Of a DNA stretch of 64,000 nt, positions 57,321 through 64,000 are shown piece after piece; positions within the stretch are counted from its first letter, which is position 1, and every line of letters begins with the position of its first letter. The DNA lies in the NCBI RefSeq assembly GCF_014284175.1, contig NZ_JACOGA010000007.1, positions 62,001 to 126,000 of the forward strand, given 5' to 3'. The position numbers and the translations under genes are program-made. This DNA comes from Affinundibacterium flavidum (GTDB lineage: Bacteria; Pseudomonadota; Gammaproteobacteria; Burkholderiales; Burkholderiaceae_D). The notes beneath the pieces are model-generated. The model was not told where the DNA came from. It worked only from the letters and a program-made list of their open reading frames with translations, and did no database searches.

Positions 57321-58168
57321 TTTTTGCTCCAACTGTTTGCCAACCGCATTGCTTCGGATTGCGTGGTAATCGTTAATTGTGCGAAGCGTTTGTCTAGCTT
57401 GTCTAATGAATCGTAAGAAATGTTAGATGCCGCATTTGATTCTGTATCTAGCCAGAGCTTGGGCGGCTGCCCAGCGTAGAAAAATATCGTAGGAATCTCT
57501 GAATTGTGACGGAAAGCTTCACGTTGTATCGTGTCGTGCAACCAGTTTTTATCTTGTGTCTCTTTGTCTGAGTAAGTGCATTTATGTAGTCGAGAAATCC
57601 TGTTACCGCTGAACATGACAAGATCTAGATTGCCGTCGTTAAAAATTCCTAACCATGGATTACCTGACATTTTCCCGCGTAGACAATTGATATACGTAAT
57701 GAGTTGTGGTTCTATTTTGAGCAATGACAAGTGGCGTTCATCGGCGACTCTCTTTAGTCCCGTCAGTAATGCGCGGGGAATTGCACACGCCAAAAATGGA
57801 TGTTTAACTTGCCAGTCAGCCGAGATCTCCCAAGTGCTAATGGCTTCACCGAAAAGTGTGGAAAAACGAACTTCAGCCGCAGCTTGACAGTCTTGGAATC
57901 TGCTTGCATTGGACGGCGGTGTGACCATAAAAAAGCGTACCCAACTATTTGATAAGAAAATATTGGTTTTGAGCCTTTGGCATTGATTTTCAACTAGAAA
58001 TAGACTCAAGTCAGATAGGCAATTTTCGACGGTGTCTTGTTTGAAAGTGTGTTCTTTAACGACGTGATTTTGCTTTTTTAGTAGGCCGCTTGAGTGAACT
58101 AAGGCGATATCAGATTGACTCAATCCTATATGTAGAGTGTCTGTGAAAATAGTGAATGGATTACGCAT
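57317..58168 (-). CDS. PilM/GspL-like cytoplasmic actin-fold protein
   Basis: The 283-residue protein has no membrane helix. Its N-terminal half (HIGLSQSDIALVHSSGLL, NIFLSNSWVRFFMV) and the segment WLGIFNDGNLDLVMFSGN resemble PilM/GspL actin-like cytoplasmic domains. The sequence is divergent and lacks a clear nucleotide-binding set. It overlaps gspE by 8 bp. Confidence 0.72.
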   Translation of the reverse strand: MRNPFTIFTDTLHIGLSQSDIALVHSSGLLKKQNHVVKEHTFKQDTVENCLSDLSLFLVENQCQRLKTNIFLSNSWVRFFMVTPPSNASRFQDCQAAAEVRFSTLFGEAISTWEISADWQVKHPFLACAIPRALLTGLKRVADERHLSLLKIEPQLITYINCLRGKMSGNPWLGIFNDGNLDLVMFSGNRISRLHKCTYSDKETQDKNWLHDTIQREAFRHNSEIPTIFFYAGQPPKLWLDTESNAASNISYDSLDKLDKRFAQLTITTQSEAMRLANSWSKK

Positions 58169-59864
58169 GTAAAGTCACTCGTTTGATTTCATCGAGAGTA
58201 GTCTCTCCACGTTTGACTAAGCCTAGAGCTGCTTCGCGCAGAGATCTCGTGCCATTTAAGCGCGCTGCTTCTTTAATTTGCCGGATTGGACGTTTTTCAA
58301 TAATGAGCTCCCGAATTTCATCATTGAGTATCAAGATTTCTGCGATAGACCGACGACCTTTGTAGCCAGTGCCACGACAGTCGCCACAGCCTTCACCTTT
58401 TCTAAATTGGAATTCACTGATATGTTCCGGACTAAGATTGACTCTGTCTAATTCGCGTGTACTGGGGCTGTATGCTTGGGCGCAGTGCGGACAATTGATT
58501 CTGACTAATCGCTGCGCCCAAATGCCATTGAGCGCGGAAACAAATGCATAGGGATCGATTCCCATATGTGAAAAACGTCCGAACACATCGAACACATTAT
58601 TGGCATGTACGGTGGTTAAGACGAGATGCCCCGTGAGCGCAGATTGAACTGCAATTTCTGCAGTCTCTCTGTCACGAATTTCGCCGACCATAATTTTGTC
58701 GGGATCATGTCGCAGAATAGAGCGTAATCCCTTGGCAAAACTTAGCCCCTTTTTCTCATTGACGGGTATTTGCAAAATACCTGCTAGTTGATATTCAACG
58801 GGGTCTTCAATGGTGATGATTTTGTCGCGTCCGTTATGTATTTCTGTTAATGCTGCGTACAGCGTTGTTGTTTTTCCAGAGCCGGTTGGACCGGTCACTA
58901 GTAGCATGCCATACGCTTCTTCCGCTAATTGACGCAAACTGCTTAAGGACGCAGCATCAAAACCTAAAGACTCTAAACTCAGTGAGCCATAGGCTTCTAT
59001 CATGGCTCTTTTGTCGAGAATACGAATCACTGCATCTTCACCGTGTATGCTGGGCATAATTGAGACGCGTAAATCGATCTCACGTCCGGCGGCTTCTACT
59101 CGAAAGCTGCCATCTTGGGGAATGCGACGTTCGGCGATATCTAATTCGGCGAGCACTTTAAGGCGAGAAATGACATGTTCAGCGGTTTCTATTCCCGTTA
59201 CTGAAGTGGCATGATCGAGTACGCCGTCAACCCGATATTTGACCGCCAATCCATTCGTTGTACTTTCTAAGTGGATATCGGAAGCACCAGCTTTGAGTGC
59301 ATCATATAGCGTGGAGTTGACTAGCTTAATGGCGGGGCTGGCGGCGGCACTGACCGATGTGAAAGACAATATTTCAGTTGTTTTTCCATCTCGCCTTTCA
59401 TCTACCTTTTCATCACTAGCTGACGCTAGACTATCTGTTGCCCGTACCGATTCTTCTTGTTTTGACAGGTAAGCTTGAATATCTGCTTGTAAAGCGAGGC
59501 AATATTGTATGGGGGATTTTGCCTGCGTTTCTAACCAGATTTGCAGGTCCGCATTAAATGGATCACTAATGACACCTATAAGTTGATCTTCTTGGTTACG
59601 CAATAGTACACAATGTTTTTGCATAGCTTTGCTTAATGGCAGCAATTCAAAAACAGCGGAATGCGATAACATTTCTGCTGTTTCGAGTACATTCAGACCA
59701 AATGGTTTTGCTAATTTCTTTACCAGTTCTCTCGGGCACAAGTTAGTGATTAATTCAAGTTCAGTCACTAGGTTACAATCATTGAGCAAGGCGTTTTGAC
59801 GCGCTCTTTGCAATAGCTCATTACTGACCTCAATGGTTGACTCTTCGTTGATAGGCGGCGTCAC
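58161..59864 (-). CDS. gspE: Type II secretion ATPase
   Basis: The 567-residue hexameric ATPase powers pseudopilus assembly. The N-terminal domain (about 1-150) is T2SSE_N/MshEN-like. The catalytic part has LLVTGPTGSGKTTTLY (Walker A, near 328), the Asp box ITIEDPVEY, IMVGEIRDRETAEIA (Walker B) and a His box GHLVLTTVHAN. A tetra-cysteine zinc motif CPHCA...CGDC lies near 470-505. It overlaps gspF by 4 bp (ATGA). Confidence 0.96.
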   Translation of the reverse strand: MTPPINEESTIEVSNELLQRARQNALLNDCNLVTELELITNLCPRELVKKLAKPFGLNVLETAEMLSHSAVFELLPLSKAMQKHCVLLRNQEDQLIGVISDPFNADLQIWLETQAKSPIQYCLALQADIQAYLSKQEESVRATDSLASASDEKVDERRDGKTTEILSFTSVSAAASPAIKLVNSTLYDALKAGASDIHLESTTNGLAVKYRVDGVLDHATSVTGIETAEHVISRLKVLAELDIAERRIPQDGSFRVEAAGREIDLRVSIMPSIHGEDAVIRILDKRAMIEAYGSLSLESLGFDAASLSSLRQLAEEAYGMLLVTGPTGSGKTTTLYAALTEIHNGRDKIITIEDPVEYQLAGILQIPVNEKKGLSFAKGLRSILRHDPDKIMVGEIRDRETAEIAVQSALTGHLVLTTVHANNVFDVFGRFSHMGIDPYAFVSALNGIWAQRLVRINCPHCAQAYSPSTRELDRVNLSPEHISEFQFRKGEGCGDCRGTGYKGRRSIAEILILNDEIRELIIEKRPIRQIKEAARLNGTRSLREAALGLVKRGETTLDEIKRVTLHA

Positions 59865-61063
59865 GACAAACTCCCTGCAAGATCAAAAATAGGCATGTAC
59901 AGGAGCACTACGATAGTTCCTACTATGAGTCCAATGGCAGCCATCAATAAGGGTTCAAACATGCGTGTAAATCTATCTATCCAACGGCTAATTTCTCCAT
60001 CATAAAATTCGGCTGATTGCGTCAGCATTTGCCCCATCTCACCAGAGCGCTCACCGACCCTTAACATGCGCAAAGAAATCGAGGTTGTTAAATGATTGCG
60101 CTCAAACGCGGTTGATAACGGCGTACCGGATTGGATCTCTGATGTCGCTATGAGTAAGGCACGCTGGATATTGTTTGACACTATGCCTTGTACTGTATGC
60201 ATAGCAGGAACAATGGCGATGCCGCCTTCTAACAACATTCCCAATGTTAGATAAAGTCGAGATAACTCATAGGTACGAATCCGCTCTCCAATGCCGGGCA
60301 AATTTTGAATACCGCGTGTGATCGCTCCCGTGTTAAGTAAGTGACGGATGACAATCGTCCCGATCAGTAAGCTGATGGCAATTGTTGAGATCATCGTGGA
60401 AGTATGGGAGGCGGCGAATTGTCCCCAATCGAGTAAGAGTTGTGACATCCAAGGCAAATTACGTCCCGCACCTTTATAGACTTGTGCGAAACGCGGGACG
60501 ACATAAGCAATCAAGAACAAGGATACCGTGCCGCCGACAATAAACAAAATGATGGGGTAAATCGAAGCACTGATGATTTTGCTACGTACCGCATCAATGC
60601 GTTGTTGGTAGTTAATATAGCGTTCTAACGAACGTGGGAGATCGCTGGTTCCCTCTGCTGCTCTAATAATTCCCACATAGAGTGGGGGAAATAGATCTGC
60701 TTGTTCTCCAAGTACACTGGAAAAGCGTTTCCCTTCACGCAGACCGTCTAGCAGCCTGGAAATCACGGAGCGATTATTCGCATTCGATTCTTTCTCTATC
60801 AGTGCTTCCAGACATTCAACAATAGATAAACCAGCTCTTAATAGGGCGAGTAATTCTTGGCTAAACAAGACAACAGACAGTTGTTTTCCTTGCCCTTGTC
60901 TAGAATTAAAAGTATTCAGGAGTGCTGGTTTGGCTGGACTAATTGCGGTCGTATGTAATCCACATGCAGCCATTTTTCTACGTACGTCATCTTCATCAAC
61001 GGCATCGACTCTATGCTCACTAATAAGGTTATCGGATGATAGTGTACGGACTTCGTAGAGCAT
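59861..61063 (-). CDS. gspF: Type II secretion inner-membrane platform protein
   Basis: The 400-residue protein has two repeated GspF domains (about 65-190 and 270-390) and three membrane helices. Motifs FSQELLALLRAGLSIVECLE, VGIIRAAEGTSDLPRSLERY and MLRVGERSGEMGQML are characteristic. It is the membrane platform beneath the pseudopilus. Confidence 0.95.
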   Translation of the reverse strand: MLYEVRTLSSDNLISEHRVDAVDEDDVRRKMAACGLHTTAISPAKPALLNTFNSRQGQGKQLSVVLFSQELLALLRAGLSIVECLEALIEKESNANNRSVISRLLDGLREGKRFSSVLGEQADLFPPLYVGIIRAAEGTSDLPRSLERYINYQQRIDAVRSKIISASIYPIILFIVGGTVSLFLIAYVVPRFAQVYKGAGRNLPWMSQLLLDWGQFAASHTSTMISTIAISLLIGTIVIRHLLNTGAITRGIQNLPGIGERIRTYELSRLYLTLGMLLEGGIAIVPAMHTVQGIVSNNIQRALLIATSEIQSGTPLSTAFERNHLTTSISLRMLRVGERSGEMGQMLTQSAEFYDGEISRWIDRFTRMFEPLLMAAIGLIVGTIVVLLYMPIFDLAGSLS

Positions 61064-61131
61064 GGAATAGATTCCAATTTTTGTACTACTGATTTAAATT
61101 TTTGTTCAAACTGGTGCGTCGCAAGTATATG

Positions 61132-61590
61132 TTAATTGGTGATATCTACATCTTCACCGGTACCACCTGGTTGCCCATCCTTGCCATAAGAAGTGATATC
61201 GAAATCTTTGTTGGTTCCTGGCGTACGATAAATATAGGGATTGCCCCAAGGATCCATCGGGATTTCTTTGTCCAGATAGGGCCCATTCCATTTGGTCGAC
61301 TCGCCAGCCTTATTGAGTAAGGCAGCCAGACCTTCTTCTGAAGTCGGATATCGACCCACGTCTATCCTGTAGGTGTCCAGCGCTTTCTTAAAAGCACCAA
61401 TTTGCGCTTTTGCGACTGTGATTTCAGACTTCCCTAATTGGGCAAAATATTTAGGGCCAACATAGGCAGCTAAGAGACCAATAATGACAATGACAACCAA
61501 AAGTTCCAATAATGTAAAGCCATTATTCTTGAAAGCGAGGTGCTTTGTTGTTTTGGAGGAGTTGAGCGACTTAGATGGATTTCTATCCAT
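61132..61590 (-). CDS. gspG: Major pseudopilin
   Basis: The 152-residue protein has a 23-residue basic leader, the cleavage motif NNGFTLLELLVVIVIIGLLA with Glu5, and the GspG C-terminal signature: YRIDVGRYPTSEEGLAALL, WGNPYIYRTPGTNKDFDI and SYGKDGQPGG, the calcium-binding loop. AAGGA lies 6 nt before the ATG. It is the first gene of the operon. No prepilin peptidase is present in the window. Confidence 0.96.
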   Translation of the reverse strand: MDRNPSKSLNSSKTTKHLAFKNNGFTLLELLVVIVIIGLLAAYVGPKYFAQLGKSEITVAKAQIGAFKKALDTYRIDVGRYPTSEEGLAALLNKAGESTKWNGPYLDKEIPMDPWGNPYIYRTPGTNKDFDITSYGKDGQPGGTGEDVDITN

Positions 61591-61640
61591 TTACTGTCCT
61601 TTTTGGTTGTATTAATTAGCTTCTCAATGAGTAAATTTTT

Positions 61641-61711
61641 TTTGAGTTGCAAATATTAACACTATATTGATTTTTTAAAAATATATTTGTATGAAGTACA
61701 TCCAACTCAAA
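61641..61711. repeat. 9-bp inverted repeat upstream of gspG
   Basis: tttgagttg (61641-61649) and caactcaaa (61703-61711) face each other across an AT-rich 53-bp spacer in the gspG upstream region. It may be a regulatory site or looped operator; no promoter was confidently placed. Confidence 0.35.
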
Positions 61712-61752
61712 TTATGCAAAACGGATTAGAAATAACAAGACACTAAGTGTGT

Positions 61753-62833
61753 GCGTTGGTGCACATCAAACTCGAAAGCGGTTGATGGCACCATGCGGCC
61801 TCAATGTTATTGATCGATCCGATGCCCAACAATGACAACGACGGTCGCCGTCATCGTATTCTGAAGATGTCGTTCAAGGTCCAGAATTGGTCGGACTATG
61901 ACGCAGGATTACGGCGGCGTGGGAGTTTGACATTGTGGATGGAAGGTGCCACAGTCAATCGCTGGCCAAGTGTCGGGCGACAAGATCAGGCTCGTTATCG
62001 TGAAATCGCCATTGAGACGTGTTTGATGCTGCATTCAACATTCAAAATGACCCTGTGACAAATCGAAGGATTGACGGCTTCTGTGCTGATACTGATGAAC
62101 CTGCAGGTCACGGCACCGGATCACACATAGTCAGTAGGCGGACGGTGGGGCTGACGGTAGCGAAGTCAATATACGCACCAAAGGGGCCGCTGCATGTGTC
62201 ATTGGCAACACAGGTTTGCAAGTCTTTGGCGCGGGACAAAGGCTGGAGGATAAACATGGCGCGAAGTCGCGCCGCAGCCGACTCAAACTACATCTGACCG
62301 TCGATGCCGATACAGGCGTGATTGTCGCGCAGATCCTCAATGAACAGCATACGGATGAACCATCTCAAGTGGGGCCACTACTCGATCAGGTCGACGAAGA
62401 AATCGATAAAGTGATAGCCAATGGTGCCTATGATGGCGCGCCCACTTTTCAGACGATCGCGCAACATGGCGATAATATCAAGGTGCTTATCCCACCTCGA
62501 AAGACCGCCGTTTCTGTTGCAAAATAGAGTTCGCCAAATCAGCGTGATCACCATCTTAGCAAGATCACGACAGAGGGGGGCGTGGCAAAAAGCCACTGGT
62601 TATGGTCAACGCGCTCTGGTCGAAACCACGGTGGGTCGTTATAAATCGATCATCGGTCTTTGACTGCGTGTGCGCCGATTCGAAGCGCAACAAACCGCGG
62701 CCACCATAGGAGCTGTTGTGTAAATCGCATGCTCGCTGCCGGACGCCCGAGCTCCGTTCGTAGCCAGAAAGTTCCTGTGTAAATGATCCGAGCTTGGGGT
62801 GCTTTCGCCTTCAACTATTAAGTGCACCAACGC
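61753..62833 (+). mobile_element. Decayed IS5-family element
   Basis: An inverted repeat of 12 identical bases, gcgttggtgcac at 61753-61764 and gtgcaccaacgc at 62822-62833, bounds about 1.08 kb containing a broken DDE transposase. No clear target duplication is seen at the ends. The element lies between gspG and the divergent toroid-protein gene. Confidence 0.75.
61804..62775 (+). pseudogene. IS5-family transposase, frameshifted
   Basis: Pieces of one transposase lie in order but in different frames. They are an N-terminal part (VQNWSDYDAGLRRRGSLTLW, 61804-62058), a short middle part (RRIDGF, then KGPLHVSLATQ, around 62040-62215), a catalytic part (KHGAKSRRSRLKLHLTVDAD to PSQVGPLLDQVDE and NGAYDGAPTFQTIAQHGD, 62216-62527), and a C-terminal part (RALVETTVGRYKSIIG, then LRVRRFEAQQTA in the same frame after a stop, about 62600-62775). 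At least two frameshifts and an in-frame stop make it non-functional. Confidence 0.85.
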
Positions 62834-62850
62834 CTCAATGCATGGTAGTA

Positions 62851-62878
62851 TTGTGATATGTCTCAATTGCAATATTAA
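62851..62878 (+). promoter_or_regulatory. Candidate promoter of the toroid-protein gene
   Basis: TTGTGA (62851-62856) and TATTAA (62873-62878) are separated by 16 bp, just outside the right IS end and about 48 bp before the GTG start. Confidence 0.4.
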
Positions 62879-62925
62879 ATGTTATGAGGCGTCGCAAGAG
62901 ACGTCAAATTCAAGGGGTCTGGGTT

Positions 62926-64000
62926 GTGAATAAACTATTGAACACTATCGTACATGGTATCTCTGCGTGTGCATTTTTATTGTGCGCTTCTGCTTCATCG
63001 CAAGCCCAAGTTGCGACACGTCCTGAAGTCACACTTGGTGCTCAATGGCTGGCATCACAAGTTAAAGTTGATGGCAGCCTAGCCAGCGAACCTCAATCTG
63101 TTGCCACCTCACTACAAGTTCGCACCGAAGTGGCTCAAACGCTAAAATTGTTTGGAGCAATACCAAGCCATTTGACCGACGCTATTAGTCTTGAGACAGA
63201 GGATAATACTGAATACCTATCCCGACAAATAATTGCGCTTGTCGCTGCAGGGCAGGGGGGCAGTACGCTCAACAATACTGTAAGCGCGCTGGTAGCGAAG
63301 CAGAACCTCAATGGAGGTTTTGGTGGCGCACTCGGTTATGCCAGCAATCCTTTGGATACTGCGTGGGCCTTGTTGGCATTTCATGCCAGCGGACAAACAA
63401 CATCCGTTCCTACCGCACTAGATTTTCTGAAATCGACACAACTGGCGAATGGATCATTTTCGATAGCCAAAAATGCGGATCCCTATACTAGTGCCTATGT
63501 ACTTGCGGCACTACAGCTTTATGCCAGTTCGTATCCACTGAATACGACAATTGAGTCGGTGACCAATTATCTGGTCTCGCAGCAAACAGCACCTGGCGTT
63601 TGGAATAACTCCCCATGGCTAACGGCTATAGTGTATTCCGCACTACATAATTTCATTGCTTTGGAGCCGACGGCATCGGCGGTCAAGAACTATCTGGTAG
63701 GGAGTCAGCAGATCAATGGCAGCTGGTCGGGCGATCCGTATGGAACAGCTCTGATCTTGCGGGCTTTGTCGCTGTCAGATATTGCACCGAACAACCCAAC
63801 GCAAGCGACAATTCAAGGTAAGGCAGTCGATGCTCAGACCGGTCAACCTCTCGCTGGAGTGACCATCGCGTTGAGTGGCGCCATGACCGGTAGTACCAAT
63901 ACGGGAACGGATGGCGTCTTCATTTTCAGTAGCCTAACGCCGGGCACATATGGTTTCACAATTAGCATGCCCAGTTATGGCACGCTTACCACCAGCACTA
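62926..64000 (+). CDS. Secreted squalene-cyclase-like toroid protein with carboxypeptidase-regulatory-like domain (3' end outside window)
   Basis: The frame is open from GTG 62926 (AAGGGG 8 nt upstream) to the window edge, 358 codons. A signal peptide (GISACAFLLCASASSQAQ) leads to an alpha/alpha-toroid region of about 250 residues. Its repeats follow the QxxxGxW/F pattern of prenyltransferase/squalene-oxidase repeats: QNLNGGFGG, QLANGSFS, QTAPGVWNN and QQINGSWSGDPYGTALILRAL. A C-terminal domain near 290-355 (GKAVDAQTGQPLAGVTIALSG, TDGVFIFSSLTPGTYGFTI) matches carboxypeptidase-regulatory-like/SdrD-type beta domains, and more domains may follow. The toroid fold suggests a secreted binding or enzyme protein. 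The nearby secretion operon makes it a possible client (inference). Confidence 0.83.
   Translation, partial: MNKLLNTIVHGISACAFLLCASASSQAQVATRPEVTLGAQWLASQVKVDGSLASEPQSVATSLQVRTEVAQTLKLFGAIPSHLTDAISLETEDNTEYLSRQIIALVAAGQGGSTLNNTVSALVAKQNLNGGFGGALGYASNPLDTAWALLAFHASGQTTSVPTALDFLKSTQLANGSFSIAKNADPYTSAYVLAALQLYASSYPLNTTIESVTNYLVSQQTAPGVWNNSPWLTAIVYSALHNFIALEPTASAVKNYLVGSQQINGSWSGDPYGTALILRALSLSDIAPNNPTQATIQGKAVDAQTGQPLAGVTIALSGAMTGSTNTGTDGVFIFSSLTPGTYGFTISMPSYGTLTTST

Overview
The window looks like a chromosome segment of a betaproteobacterium of the order Burkholderiales, most likely an Oxalobacteraceae member such as Undibacterium. This is inferred from the content: an aa3 cytochrome oxidase locus with DUF2970, DUF2909 and a tiny assembly ORF, a PhaM-type PHA granule protein, DUF3108 and DUF4124 proteins, rpoH next to ftsX-ftsE-ftsY, a separate rfaE2, and moderate GC. 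No tRNA, rRNA, CRISPR array or replication origin was seen.

Region 1 (1-9946) is about the cell surface. It holds a very large RTX/calcium-binding protein cut by the left edge, then a lipoprotein S41 protease carrying DUF4214, then a small secreted DUF4124 coiled-coil protein. Region 2 (10000-20677) is housekeeping and signalling: gshA, a YegD-like Hsp70, a REC-DUF3369-GGDEF-EAL phosphodiesterase, queC, two DUF3108 paralogues, a PhaM-like protein, glutathione peroxidase and rfaE2.

Region 3 (20787-30895) is a chemotaxis operon read on the minus strand: cheY, STAS protein, cheA, globin-MCP, cheW, cheR, cheD, cheB. It resembles the Aer2/Che2 type of cluster. A convergent Hpt/pseudo-receiver gene lies at its end. 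The receptor is soluble and carries a flavohaemoglobin-like globin at its N terminus. A second, well-placed ribosome binding site and ATG inside the gene could make a globin-free receptor. A perfect FNR-type palindrome lies in the long gap upstream of the operon. Region 4 (31649-34036) holds trmL, comF and a BioC-like methyltransferase.

Region 5 (34254-43243) is the complete aa3 oxidase locus (ctaC, ctaD, small ORF, ctaG, DUF2970, ctaE, SURF1, SCO-like, ctaA, ctaB, sco), with a promoter in front and two strong terminators. Region 6 (43374-51403) holds rpoH with a perfect CIRCE operator, ftsX, ftsE, ftsY, rsmD, coaD, a YfhL-type ferredoxin, a GAF-GGDEF cyclase and an unrecognised secreted protein.

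Region 7 (51643-64000) is the most unusual. It is a minus-strand type II secretion/type IV pilus hybrid operon (gspG, gspF, gspE, PilM-, PilN-, PilO- and PilP/GspC-like genes, a secretin, three pseudopilins). The secretin is a TPR lipoprotein ending in a cohesin-like domain. A decayed IS5-family element with recognisable ends separates the operon from a divergent gene for a secreted alpha/alpha-toroid protein with a carboxypeptidase-regulatory-like domain, which runs off the right edge. I suggest, as inference only, that this protein may be a client of the secretion machine.
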